A stretch of 64,000 bases of DNA from assembly GCF_001274635.1 (NCBI RefSeq), contig NZ_LBGV01000001.1, positions 124,001 to 188,000 on the forward strand, given 5' to 3'. Under the pieces are notes generated by a model. The model was not told where the DNA came from and ran no database searches. It saw only the letters and a program-made list of their open reading frames with translations. Made by a program: the position numbers and the translations under genes. This document shows, piece by piece, positions 1 through 8,123 of the stretch. Each line of letters opens with the position of its first letter. Position 1 is the first letter of the stretch. The stretch is from Persicobacter sp. CCB-QB2 (GTDB taxonomy: Bacteria; Bacteroidota; Bacteroidia; Cytophagales; Cyclobacteriaceae).

Positions 1-494
1 CCCATCAAAGTACCACGCTCAGTCAACATGACTTTTTTGTTGCCCGAATCAATGACTTTTTGTGCCGGATAAAGCATGTCTTTACCAGAAAGAAACTGTG
101 CTTTTTTGATGTTTACAATCTTATCGGTCTTCGCACAAGCCACTAAAAGATCAGTCTGACGGCAAAGGAAGGCCGGGATTTGTAGGATATCACAAACCTC
201 CGCTACCGGAGCAGCTTGGTTAGTCTCGTGAATATCAGTAGTGATGGGAAGGCTGAAATTATTTTTCACCTTTTCCAAAATGCGTAGGCCTTCTTCCAAT
301 CCCGGACCTCTGTATGAGGTGATGGAAGTACGGTTGGCTTTATCAAAAGAAGCCTTAAAGATATAGGTCAGTTCCTGACGCTCACACATGGCCGAAATGT
401 TTTCTGCCAATCGCATGATCATGTCTTCGTTTTCAATCACACATGGTCCGGAAATGATAAACGAACCGGATTTAAGTTTATTATAAAGTTCCAT
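1..494 (-). CDS. kdsA: 3-deoxy-8-phosphooctulonate synthase, N-terminal part (runs off window)
   Basis: Condenses arabinose-5-phosphate with phosphoenolpyruvate to Kdo-8-phosphate in the cytoplasm. About 164 N-terminal residues are present, starting at the ATG whose complement is at 492-494; the 3' end lies left of the window. Visible family motifs are SGPCVIEN near residue 12, [12 protein letters not shown] near residue 50 (substrate-binding KxSFDKANR), and a RGPGLEEGL stretch. It is the third gene of a minus-strand series kdsD-kdsB-kdsA, 78 bp after kdsB, so it may also have its own promoter in that AT-rich gap. Identification is firm despite truncation. Confidence 0.95.
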   Translation of the reverse strand, partial: MELYNKLKSGSFIISGPCVIENEDMIMRLAENISAMCERQELTYIFKASFDKANRTSITSYRGPGLEEGLRILEKVKNNFSLPITTDIHETNQAAPVAEVCDILQIPAFLCRQTDLLVACAKTDKIVNIKKAQFLSGKDMLYPAQKVIDSGNKKVMLTERGTLM

Positions 495-572
495 TGAATG
501 AAATACTATTGCGCTTTATTATAACAATACAAATTAATGAAATTGAAAGGAAATGTGGATAATCGCTGAAAT

Positions 573-1337
573 TTATTCTGTTTCCGCTTCAATAATCGCC
601 TTTACCTTTTCAAAATCCTCCAGCGTATCCACGCCAATAGGAGAGTGCTCGGTCTCAATCATTTTGATCTTGAACCCATTCTCCAGCGCGCGTAACTGCT
701 CTAGCTTTTCCACCTGTTCCAGGTAGGAAGTGGGCATTTGCGCATATTGCAAAAGGAAATCCTTGCGGTACCCATAAATGCCCAGGTGCTTGAAATATTT
801 TAGATCTTCGGGCACATAGCCGTTGGTTTGCATTTCTTCCACCCGGTCCCGGTAAAATGGAATCGGAGAGCGGGAGAAGTAAATGGCATGACCGCTATGG
901 TCCGTAATCACCTTTACATTGTTGGGATTGTTCACCTCTTCGCAACGCTTGATTGGTGTTTTTACCGATGCCATTGGTAATGCTCCGTCCAATTTGAATT
1001 GGGCCGCCAACAGGCTGATGACTTCAGGATGGATTTGTGGTTCGTCTCCCTGCACATTAATGATCACGTCGGCCTCTAATTGAGCCGCTGCTTCTGCAAT
1101 ACGATCTGTTCCGGATTGGCAGGCCTCCGAGGTCATGAGAATGTTCTGAGTGAAGGTCTGGCATCGGTTACGGACTTCTTCTGCGTCGGTAGCAATGTAA
1201 ACAGCATCAATGCCTTCAGCAGCGATTGCCTTTTCATAGACCCATTGCACGACCGGTTTTCCCTTAATCTCCAGTAAAACTTTTTCAGGCAGTCGGGTTG
1301 ACTTTAATCGGGCGGGAATGACAACGATGGTTTTCAA
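573..1337 (-). CDS. kdsB: 3-deoxy-manno-octulosonate cytidylyltransferase (CMP-Kdo synthetase)
   Basis: Activates Kdo with CTP to CMP-Kdo, the donor for lipid A glycosylation. The 254-residue length is normal. The nucleotidyltransferase signature IPARLKSTRLP is at residues 7-17, SGTDR at 75-79 and VQGDEP at 95-100, all typical of KdsB. It starts 4 bp after the stop of kdsD and precedes kdsA on the same strand, so co-transcription of three consecutive Kdo-pathway genes is likely. Confidence 0.96.
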   Translation of the reverse strand: MKTIVVIPARLKSTRLPEKVLLEIKGKPVVQWVYEKAIAAEGIDAVYIATDAEEVRNRCQTFTQNILMTSEACQSGTDRIAEAAAQLEADVIINVQGDEPQIHPEVISLLAAQFKLDGALPMASVKTPIKRCEEVNNPNNVKVITDHSGHAIYFSRSPIPFYRDRVEEMQTNGYVPEDLKYFKHLGIYGYRKDFLLQYAQMPTSYLEQVEKLEQLRALENGFKIKMIETEHSPIGVDTLEDFEKVKAIIEAETE

Positions 1338-1341
1338 TGGG

Positions 1342-2295
1342 TTATTGGTTTAGGTCGTAAATCTGAATCACTCCCAGTAGCTGATCTTCTTCAGTCACTA
1401 AAAGAGAATTAATTTTATGCTGGTTCATCAGCTGGTCTGCTTCTCCTAATTTGGCATCTTTATGAATGCATTTGGGATGCGCACTCATCAGTTCCCGGGC
1501 TGTTTTCTCAAAGAAAGCGGCTTGCTGACTTTCCATTGCGCGGCGGATATCTCCATCGGTAATAATGCCTACAATTTTTTGCTCTTCCTGAACGATGGCA
1601 AGACCTAAACGACCTTCCGATACTTTTTGCACAACCAGCAAAGAGGAAGTGTCCGGTGCTACGATGGGTAATTGCTCCTTGCGCATCACCGTCTCTACAT
1701 TGGTGAGCAGCATGCGTCCTAAACTTCCGCCAGGGTGGAAACGTGCAAAATCCTTTTCCTGAAAAGAACGCTTTTTCATTAAGGCCACTGCCAAAGCATC
1801 TCCCATGGCCAGAGTAGCTGTCGTGGAACTGGTGGGAGCCAGTTTCAATGCGCAGGCTTCCTTCTCTACGGCTACATTCAGGTGAAAATCTACATTTTTG
1901 GCCAAAATAGAATCCGGCTTGCCCGTCATTCCAATCAGCAAATTGCCATTGTCCTTGAAAAATGGAATCAGGTTCAGGACCTCATCGGTTTTGCCGGAAT
2001 TACTGATCAGTAAAACGGAATCTTCCGGAGTTACCATGCCCAGGTCACCATGAAAAGCTTCTCCCGGATGTAGGAAAAAGCTGGGTGTTCCGGTGGAGGC
2101 CAAAGTGGCGGCAATTTTATTTCCAATATGGCCGGACTTGCCCATCCCGCAGACAATTAATTTTCCGGTACTTTTTAATACGGCTTCTATGGCTCCTACA
2201 AAATCTTCATCGATTTGCTGAGACAAATTTTTTACCGCTTGTGCTTCTATATCAAAAACTTCCTGCGCCAGTGCAAGAATTTCGTGTTTCCCCAT
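1342..2295 (-). CDS. kdsD: D-arabinose-5-phosphate isomerase (KpsF/GutQ/KdsD family)
   Basis: Isomerises ribulose-5-phosphate to arabinose-5-phosphate, the first committed precursor of Kdo. The 317 residues contain an N-terminal SIS sugar-isomerase domain (VCGMGKSGHIGNKIA near 48-62, HPGEAFHGDLGM near 76-87, SNSGKTDE at 98-105) followed by a pair of CBS domains from about 205 to the end, the standard KdsD architecture. It is the first gene of the kdsD-kdsB-kdsA run, so the pathway's first three steps are encoded in nearly metabolic order. KpsF and GutQ paralogues share this architecture; the neighbours favour KdsD. Confidence 0.93.
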   Translation of the reverse strand: MGKHEILALAQEVFDIEAQAVKNLSQQIDEDFVGAIEAVLKSTGKLIVCGMGKSGHIGNKIAATLASTGTPSFFLHPGEAFHGDLGMVTPEDSVLLISNSGKTDEVLNLIPFFKDNGNLLIGMTGKPDSILAKNVDFHLNVAVEKEACALKLAPTSSTTATLAMGDALAVALMKKRSFQEKDFARFHPGGSLGRMLLTNVETVMRKEQLPIVAPDTSSLLVVQKVSEGRLGLAIVQEEQKIVGIITDGDIRRAMESQQAAFFEKTARELMSAHPKCIHKDAKLGEADQLMNQHKINSLLVTEEDQLLGVIQIYDLNQ

Positions 2296-2326
2296 GGGTT
2301 ATGTTTCAAAAGGGTTTGAAATGCTG

Positions 2327-2334
2327 CAAAACTA
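2327..2334 (-). promoter_or_regulatory. Candidate -7 box upstream of kdsD
   Basis: Reading minus, TAGTTTTG matches the Bacteroidota -7 consensus TANNTTTG and would give a leader of about 28 bases before the kdsD ATG. No TTG is present at proper -33 spacing, so this is a weak call. Confidence 0.3.
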
Positions 2335-2621
2335 TAAAAATTCAATCAGGAATTCAGCTGATGTCCGGGATTTTGTCCGCATTAAAGAGAATAGAGGTCC
2401 GGGCTTTGGGGAAAATAAAAGGAATGAAGGGCGCTGGGAGTCCCCAGTAGAAATAGCATTCATTTGAATGTGTTGGAAACTGTAATTGGAGGAATTAAAG
2501 AAGATTGAGTGATGTGGGTAGTAAATGATGTAAGATAAGAAGGTTATAAATCTTTTTTTTGGAAACTTGAGTACTAAAGGTATAGCAAATCAATTTTTTA
2601 CAGCGATGAAGGGAGGTTTAC
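2335..2621. other. Intergenic region between divergent kdsD and lipoprotein gene
   Basis: Together with the candidate -7 box this makes a 326-bp divergent spacer. No convincing gene, repeat or RNA was seen. A purine-rich GGGAGG lies just before the ATG of the downstream lipoprotein (2622). The spacer probably carries that gene's promoter, but no TANNTTTG match is clear on the plus strand. Confidence 0.4.
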
Positions 2622-3488
2622 ATGAAACAATTATTTACAGTTTTTATTTTTGTAGGGTTGATTGGTTGTACTTCTATCGCTGAAGAGGTTGATCCGGTTC
2701 CTGTTGCAGTGAACGCGCCCATCGAGCAATTTCCAAAATATTTTATTCAGCAGTTTGAGGAAGAACGAGACACGATCCTGTCTTTCAGGTACTCTTCTGC
2801 TAATCGCTACATTGAACTTGATTATTTAGGGCAATCTCAGTTTTTTTTCGCTTTTGATGAAAATGGTGAATTTTTGTCCTATACCTTACGTGCTCAGGGC
2901 GTGGATATTAAATCGCTAAAAGTTGTGGGGCGTGATCGACAAACGATTCGTTATGTGATGGAGCAAACGTCCTCTGAGACTCCTATTTACTTTTTTTACG
3001 GGCGAAAAAAATTATTGGATCCTGTTTTTGAAATAGAGGAACAGTTAAGCGGAAATGGACAGGTGGAGCGTGTTCAGTTTTATGAATTCGGTCAAGAAAA
3101 GATACTGACGGACGAAATCACTTTCTTACATGATGAAAAGGAAAATCTGAATCGACTGGAGTATTATCAATATACCGAGGCGGGAGGAAGTCCCCGGCTT
3201 TTTGTTGATTTTGAATATGATCAGCAGGCTTCTGTTTTTCATTTTTTGGAAGCGCTGCCTATGGTGGTAATCCTTGATATATTGGTGGAAACCCGCCTGA
3301 GTGCCTTCAGTGGTTTAAACAATGCCCGTAAAGTCTCCATTGAGGATTTTAATTTACTTAATACTTTTCGAGAGGAAAATGAGTATGTATATGCCTATAA
3401 TAATTTGGGCTATCCAGGGCAAATAAGGTACATCACTAATCGCTTTGGAACTCAGGATAGTTTAAACTATTTAATAACCTATCGTTAG
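2622..3488 (+). CDS. Putative lipoprotein, paralogue of the next gene
   Basis: A 288-residue exported protein of unknown function. The N-terminus MKQLFTVFIFVGLIGC is a lipoprotein signal with lipobox LIGC and acylation at Cys16. The mature part is rich in aromatic and acidic residues and resembles the YD/RHS-like beta-strand texture of DUF4595-type Bacteroidota lipoproteins (for example FAFDENGEFLSYTL). The C-terminal region has the same general pattern as the downstream gene, so the two look like diverged paralogues. Start is ATG 2622, with GGGAGG a few bases upstream. It sits between the two arms of the Kdo gene set but nothing ties it to Kdo. Confidence 0.75.
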   Translation: MKQLFTVFIFVGLIGCTSIAEEVDPVPVAVNAPIEQFPKYFIQQFEEERDTILSFRYSSANRYIELDYLGQSQFFFAFDENGEFLSYTLRAQGVDIKSLKVVGRDRQTIRYVMEQTSSETPIYFFYGRKKLLDPVFEIEEQLSGNGQVERVQFYEFGQEKILTDEITFLHDEKENLNRLEYYQYTEAGGSPRLFVDFEYDQQASVFHFLEALPMVVILDILVETRLSAFSGLNNARKVSIEDFNLLNTFREENEYVYAYNNLGYPGQIRYITNRFGTQDSLNYLITYR

Positions 3489-3556
3489 GAATCGGGGTAA
3501 AAAAATTATCGGCAGCAATCTAAAATGTTTAGCTGATTCAAACTAAAACCTTACCA

Positions 3557-4501
3557 ATGAAACTATTTTCTAGAACATTAGCCTTATGCTTGTTGACTGT
3601 CGGTTTTTTCGCCTGTTCATCAGATGATGATGGGGTAGACCCCTCAATTGTTGCTACACCAACTGAGATTTCAGTGGATGATGATGGTGTACCTTTTACG
3701 TTTTACCGATTTGAGTATAATGATGACCAAAGTGTCAGCAATCTCTATATTGTGCCTATGGGACTTAGAGCTAATTTTACTTACAATTCAGAAGGGAAGT
3801 TAACCTCCTATATTTTTCAAAATGAGGATGGTAGTCAAAGTTATTGGGAATACCGGATAAGCTGGAACGATGGGCAGGTGGCGCAAATAGATTATTATCT
3901 GGACCTGGATCCGGTCCCTACAAGAGAGAGCCAGTCTAAGGGGGTAGATTTTGATGTCAAAATGCGACCCCCGGTATTTGGATTAGAAAATGCCCGTACA
4001 GGAGAATGGACTGTTGTGCAGACTTTTGTTCCCTTTAATGAAGATGGCCGGATGACAGAAGCAACGATTAATCAGGGCGAGTTCAATTTAGGAACTATGA
4101 GGTTCTCCTATGATGCTGCTGGTCAGATTGTCGCTATGGAAGAGGAATATAAATATAATGATGGGGGAGATGATGTTTATTTCAAAACCACCTATCAGTT
4201 TGCTTATGATGCACAGCCTTCTCCATTCAAAAGTTTCAATGGCTTTCCTGCTTTAATTAAGTATAAATTGACGGATTTATTATTTACAGGGCTTTTACAG
4301 TCCGGAGCATTTGACTTGTTACATTTTAGTAGTGTAAATAACCCGGTGTCCATTCAATATAATGTAACAAACGGGGAGGAGTCCGATGGCTTTACGCAAC
4401 CCCTGAGTTATACCATAGGTGAAAATGGTTTTCCTGTACAATTAATTATCGATGGGGATACGCCGGAAAATAATTTTGTAAAGAATGTATCATATCCATA
4501 A
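3557..4501 (+). CDS. Putative lipoprotein (DUF4595-like)
   Basis: A 314-residue exported protein. The signal MKLFSRTLALCLLTVGFFAC ends in lipobox FFAC, followed by SSDDDG, a charged linker common after Bacteroidota lipoprotein signals. The mature region contains recurrent strands such as ANFTYNSEGKLTSYIF and MRFSYDAAGQIVAMEEEY, which resemble YD-repeat or DUF4595 units. It is 68 bp after the preceding lipoprotein gene on the same strand and is followed by a good terminator, so the pair probably forms a two-gene transcript. Function unknown. Confidence 0.78.
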   Translation: MKLFSRTLALCLLTVGFFACSSDDDGVDPSIVATPTEISVDDDGVPFTFYRFEYNDDQSVSNLYIVPMGLRANFTYNSEGKLTSYIFQNEDGSQSYWEYRISWNDGQVAQIDYYLDLDPVPTRESQSKGVDFDVKMRPPVFGLENARTGEWTVVQTFVPFNEDGRMTEATINQGEFNLGTMRFSYDAAGQIVAMEEEYKYNDGGDDVYFKTTYQFAYDAQPSPFKSFNGFPALIKYKLTDLLFTGLLQSGAFDLLHFSSVNNPVSIQYNVTNGEESDGFTQPLSYTIGENGFPVQLIIDGDTPENNFVKNVSYP

Positions 4502-4522
4502 TACAGATCATTTTTGATGATC

Positions 4523-4553
4523 AAAACCGCTTCTCAGGAGGCGGTTTTTTTTT
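4523..4553 (+). terminator. Rho-independent terminator after lipoprotein pair
   Basis: The arm AAAACCGC pairs with GCGGTTTT, extended inward by TTCT/GGAG pairing, and is followed by a run of T. It ends the transcript of the two lipoprotein genes and precedes kdsC. Confidence 0.8.
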
Positions 4554-4598
4554 GCATTCTGAATCCTTAATTTTATTGCTTTATAAATTGAAACTACG

Positions 4599-5102
4599 AT
4601 GGAATACAATATTAAAATGGTGGTGACCGATGTAGATGGCACCCTGACCGATGGCGGGATGTATTATACCGAAACTGGCGATGAATTCAAGAAGTTCAAC
4701 GCCAAAGATGGCATGGGGATGAATATTTTGCGTAAGGCTGGTATTGAGGTGGGGATCATTAGTCATGGGAAGGCCCCCCATATGGTGTTGAACCGGGCGG
4801 AACGTTTGGGTTTAAAATATGTGTATGTGGGTTCGGAGCCTAAAATGCAGATTTTGGAGAAATGGTTGCAGGAGCTGGGCATTTCCAAATCCGAGGTCTG
4901 TTATATCGGAGATGATATTAATGATGAGGCTATTATGGAGGCCGTTGGACTTTCTGCCTGTCCCTCAGATGCGGTGAAGGTCATCCGGGAAACGGCCGAT
5001 ATAGTCCTGACGCGCGGAGGTGGGAATTGTGCTTTCCGGGAATTGGTGGATGAGCATTTAATCCCGGTGAAGAGCAAGCGGAAGGACAAGATTGGTTTTT
5101 AA
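4599..5102 (+). CDS. kdsC: 3-deoxy-D-manno-octulosonate 8-phosphate phosphatase
   Basis: Dephosphorylates Kdo-8-phosphate to Kdo. The 167 residues fit the small cap-less HAD family: motif I DVDGTLTDG at residues 11-19 with both catalytic aspartates, GIISHGK near 52-58 as motif II, and GDDINDEAIM from 104 as the metal-binding motif. It encodes the third pathway step and lies on the opposite strand from kdsD-kdsB-kdsA, separated from them by two lipoprotein genes. With those three it makes a complete Kdo to CMP-Kdo route. Confidence 0.94.
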   Translation: MEYNIKMVVTDVDGTLTDGGMYYTETGDEFKKFNAKDGMGMNILRKAGIEVGIISHGKAPHMVLNRAERLGLKYVYVGSEPKMQILEKWLQELGISKSEVCYIGDDINDEAIMEAVGLSACPSDAVKVIRETADIVLTRGGGNCAFRELVDEHLIPVKSKRKDKIGF

Positions 5103-5148
5103 ATACCCCTTAGGGAAGGCTCTCGGATGTATTTCAACATTTGGATTA

Positions 5149-5308
5149 GAGCGTGTTTAAAAGCAGGGCATCCGGCTGCAAATTTGAATTATTGGAAGCG
5201 ATTTTGGGTAATTTCTCAAAATTAGCGAAGCTATGCTCTCAAAATAATCGGGTATCACTTCAAGAATCATCTAATTTTCCCTGCGAATTTTGGCTGTTAA
5301 GCTCGCTC
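5149..5308. mobile_element. 160-bp MITE or IS5-like relic with terminal inverted repeats
   Basis: The left end GAGCGTGTTTAAAAGC (from 5149) and the reverse complement of the right end, GAGCGAGCTTAACAGC (to 5308), match at 13 of 16 positions. The triplet TTA flanks both ends (5146-5148 and 5309-5311) as a possible target duplication. No transposase is encoded; the longest frame inside has no recognisable protein. Three-base T-N-A duplications and GAGCG-type ends recall some IS5-family groups, which is inference. Confidence 0.6.
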
Positions 5309-5401
5309 TTAGATAGGAGATCCTATAATCACATTATATGTCATTGTGATTATCATGAAAAAGGAAGAGATTGAATTAAACACAATATCTGTGCGTGGTT
5401 T

Positions 5402-5429
5402 TTGATTCTAAGGGGGATTGGTATTTTTG
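5402..5429 (+). promoter_or_regulatory. Promoter of argS
   Basis: TTG at 5402-5404, a 17-base spacer and TATTTTTG at 5422-5429 match the Bacteroidota primary-sigma consensus TTG/TANNTTTG exactly. Transcription should begin near 5433-5436, about 30 bases before the argS ATG. This is the best promoter match noticed in the window. Confidence 0.75.
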
Positions 5430-5465
5430 CATTCTGTAAGAAACAAAACGCTTTAAAGAAAGCTC

Positions 5466-7256
5466 ATGAATATTAATAGTGCGATTAAAGAAGCCATCTC
5501 AAAGGCTTTTGAGGCTCAGTTCGGGGCCGCATTACCAGTAGAGGAAGTAAAATTGCAGCCATGCCGCAAAGATTTTGAAGGAACTCACACTTTTGTGACT
5601 TTCCCGTTTGCGCGCATCAGCAAGAAGAACCCTCAGGAGACCGCTCAGCTGATCGGGGAATATGTGAAGGAAAACAGTGAGGTAATCGCTGACTTCAATG
5701 TGGTAAAAGGCTTTTTGAATTTGGTATTGGATCGCACGGCATGGGTGAAAACTTTAGGCGCGATGGTAGCGGAAGAAAACTTCGGTTTTGCGGCGCCAAA
5801 TGGCCAGAAGGTGATGGTAGAGTATTCTTCTCCTAACACCAACAAGCCATTGCACCTGGGCCACCTGAGAAATAACTTTCTGGGCTATTCGGTTTCTGAA
5901 ATTTTGAAAGCTGCCGGATATGAAGTGCAGAAGGTGAACTTGGTGAATGACCGTGGTATCCACATTTGTAAGTCCATGTTGGCTTATGAAAAGTTTGGAG
6001 AAGGGGAGACACCGGAATCTGCGGGCATTAAAGGCGATAAGTTGGTAGGAAACTACTACGTGAAGTACGATCAGGAATATAAGAAGGAAATTGAAGCCTT
6101 GGTTGCTGATGGTATGGATGCGGAAGAAGCGAAGAAAGAAGCGCCATTGATGAAAGGTGCGCAAAAAATGTTGCGTGACTGGGAGCAGGGCGAGCCTGAA
6201 GTAGTAGCCCTTTGGGAGAAGATGAACGGCTGGGTGTATGATGGTTTCAATGCCACTTACAAGACGATGGGCGTGGACTTCGACCAGTTCTACTATGAAT
6301 CCAATACTTATTTATTAGGTAAAGATATTGTAGATGAAGGCTTAGAGAAAGGTGTTTTCTTCAAGAAAGAGGATAATTCTGTCTGGGCGGATTTGAGTAA
6401 AGAAGGTCTTGATGAGAAATTAGTATTGCGCGGTGATGGTACTTCGGTTTACATTACGCAGGATATGGGTACTGCTGATTTGAAACATAAGGACTTTGCT
6501 TTTGATAAGTCAATTTATGTGGTAGGTAATGAGCAGGATTACCACTTTGATGTATTGTTCCGCATTTTGAAAAATGTTGGACGTGAGTACGCTGAGGGGA
6601 TGTACCATTTGTCTTATGGAATGGTGGACTTACCTTCCGGTAAGATGAAATCTCGTGAAGGTACTGTAGTGGATGCGGATGATTTGATGCAGGAGATGTT
6701 TGATACTGCGGAATCACATACCAAGGAATTAGGTAAGATCGACGGCTTTACGCCAGAGCAGGCAACTGAGCTTTACCGTAAACTAGGCTTGGGAGCATTG
6801 AAATATTTCTTGCTAAAAGTAGATCCAAAGCGTCGCATGTTGTTTAATCCTGAGGAATCTATCCAGTTTCAGGGGAACACGGGGCCATTCATTCAGTACA
6901 CGCATGCGCGTATTTCAGCCATTGCACGTAAGGCAGAGGAGCTTGGGATTGATACTTCTGCGGAGGTCATCAGTCAGGTGACAGCATTGGAGCCATCAGA
7001 AATTGAGGGGATCCGTTTGTTGACCACTTTCCCTGAGGTAGTTGCAGAAGCAGCAGCAAACTATTCGCCGGCAGTAATTGCCAACTACTGTTTTGAATTG
7101 GCAAAGGAGTACAACCGTTTCTACGCAGAGGTGTCGATCTTCAACGAGGAAGATGCCAATAAGCTGGCCTTCCGCGTGGCTTTCTCTCAGCAGGTAGCAG
7201 ACGTGATTCGTCGTGCACTATTGTTGTTGGGTGTGGAAGCTCCGGAGCGTATGTAA
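5466..7256 (+). CDS. argS: Arginine--tRNA ligase
   Basis: Charges tRNA-Arg in the cytoplasm. It is 596 residues, normal for a class I ArgRS. The HIGH-type motif HLGH lies at residues 130-133 inside SSPNTNKPLHLGHLRNN, and the KMSKS counterpart is KMKSREG near residue 393. An N-terminal Arg_S/additional domain precedes the catalytic core, and the C-terminal DALR anticodon-binding domain (NTGPFIQYTHARISAI onward) is complete. It has its own consensus promoter and a terminator, so it looks monocistronic. Confidence 0.97.
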   Translation: MNINSAIKEAISKAFEAQFGAALPVEEVKLQPCRKDFEGTHTFVTFPFARISKKNPQETAQLIGEYVKENSEVIADFNVVKGFLNLVLDRTAWVKTLGAMVAEENFGFAAPNGQKVMVEYSSPNTNKPLHLGHLRNNFLGYSVSEILKAAGYEVQKVNLVNDRGIHICKSMLAYEKFGEGETPESAGIKGDKLVGNYYVKYDQEYKKEIEALVADGMDAEEAKKEAPLMKGAQKMLRDWEQGEPEVVALWEKMNGWVYDGFNATYKTMGVDFDQFYYESNTYLLGKDIVDEGLEKGVFFKKEDNSVWADLSKEGLDEKLVLRGDGTSVYITQDMGTADLKHKDFAFDKSIYVVGNEQDYHFDVLFRILKNVGREYAEGMYHLSYGMVDLPSGKMKSREGTVVDADDLMQEMFDTAESHTKELGKIDGFTPEQATELYRKLGLGALKYFLLKVDPKRRMLFNPEESIQFQGNTGPFIQYTHARISAIARKAEELGIDTSAEVISQVTALEPSEIEGIRLLTTFPEVVAEAAANYSPAVIANYCFELAKEYNRFYAEVSIFNEEDANKLAFRVAFSQQVADVIRRALLLLGVEAPERM

Positions 7257-7281
7257 TAAAAAGATCTGATATAACATTTTT

Positions 7282-7318
7282 AAAAGTCCTTTCGTAATTA
7301 CGGGAGGACTTTTGTTTT
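7282..7318 (+). terminator. Terminator after argS
   Basis: Arms AAAAGTCCT (7282-7290) and AGGACTTTT (7305-7313) are perfectly complementary and are followed by a T-rich tail. Confidence 0.75.
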
Positions 7319-7376
7319 GGAAGCCTTTTTGGATTAATTTGCCCAATCCGGTATTTTTATACCAACCTTATTTTTT

Positions 7377-7409
7377 CGAAATCAAACCGAAATCAAACCG
7401 AAATCAATC
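7377..7409 (+). repeat. Three tandem 11-bp repeats in the peroxidase gene leader
   Basis: CGAAATCAAAC occurs at 7377 and 7388 and as CGAAATCAATC at 7399, directly abutting and ending 18 bp before the ATG at 7428. It lies in the probable 5' leader and could be a protein-binding site array or simply slippage. Confidence 0.7.
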
Positions 7410-7427
7410 AACGATAACCATACGACC

Positions 7428-8048
7428 ATGAAAAATGTATTTATTGCCTTAGCGGCAGCGGCCATGATGGTCACGGCCTGTGGAGACGCAAAGGTAAAAT
7501 CGAAACCCGTGACGGCGGCATCTGAAAAGGTAGAAACGGTGAAAGAAAACAAGAGTAAGCGTCCGGAAGGAGTTTCAGAGTTTTACACTTTTAAGATGAA
7601 TGATATTGATGGGAATACCATTGATTTCGCTGAATTTAAAGGACAGAAAGTGCTATTGGTGAATGTAGCTTCCAAATGTGGTTATACGCCACAGTATGAA
7701 GGCTTACAAAAGCTACAGGAGAAATACGGAGACAAAGTAACTATATTAGGTTTTCCGGCGAATAATTTCGGTGGGCAGGAGCCGGGCTCCAATAAAGATA
7801 TTAAATCCTTCTGTACCGGAAACTATGGCGTGACTTTCCAAATGTTTGAAAAAATTTCCGTAAAAGGAGATGATCAGCATCCACTTTACCAGTGGTTGTC
7901 AATGAAAGACAAAAATGGCTGGAATGATCAGGAACCTAACTGGAACTTTAATAAGTATCTGGTGAATGAAAATGGCGAGTTGGTTAAATACTTTGGGTCA
8001 AAAGTCAAACCAATGTCAGAGGAACTGGTAGCAGCTATTGTAGAATAA
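7428..8048 (+). CDS. Glutathione peroxidase family lipoprotein
   Basis: A thiol peroxidase of the GPx fold, probably thioredoxin-dependent and anchored in the envelope. The signal MKNVFIALAAAAMMVTAC has its lipobox Cys at 18. The catalytic motif NVASKCGYTP places the peroxidatic Cys at 84 (cysteine, not selenocysteine); the partner Gln is in FPANNFGGQEPGSN (Gln117) and Trp/Asn in NWNFNKYLV (172-173), so the tetrad is complete. At 206 residues it is a normal GPx domain plus a 50-residue linker. It reduces hydroperoxides, by family knowledge. Confidence 0.92.
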   Translation: MKNVFIALAAAAMMVTACGDAKVKSKPVTAASEKVETVKENKSKRPEGVSEFYTFKMNDIDGNTIDFAEFKGQKVLLVNVASKCGYTPQYEGLQKLQEKYGDKVTILGFPANNFGGQEPGSNKDIKSFCTGNYGVTFQMFEKISVKGDDQHPLYQWLSMKDKNGWNDQEPNWNFNKYLVNENGELVKYFGSKVKPMSEELVAAIVE

Positions 8049-8070
8049 TGTTATATTTGCATAAAGTATT

Positions 8071-8104
8071 AAAGTCAGGCTAAAGTCTGACTTTTGTTTT
8101 TTTC
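8071..8104 (+). terminator. Terminator after the peroxidase gene
   Basis: AAAGTCAG at 8071 pairs with CTGACTTT at 8088-8095 across a short loop and is followed by a T-rich run. Confidence 0.75.
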
Positions 8105-8123
8105 TGGCAGGTAATAGCATATA

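Noticed and set aside
5153-5374. A 73-codon plus-strand frame crossing the IS5-like relic
   Set aside because: It spans the inverted repeat ends and shows no protein-like pattern; the element explains it.
8052-8059. TATATTTG as a menA promoter
   Set aside because: A terminator (8071-8104) lies between it and menA, so it would only drive a short transcript.
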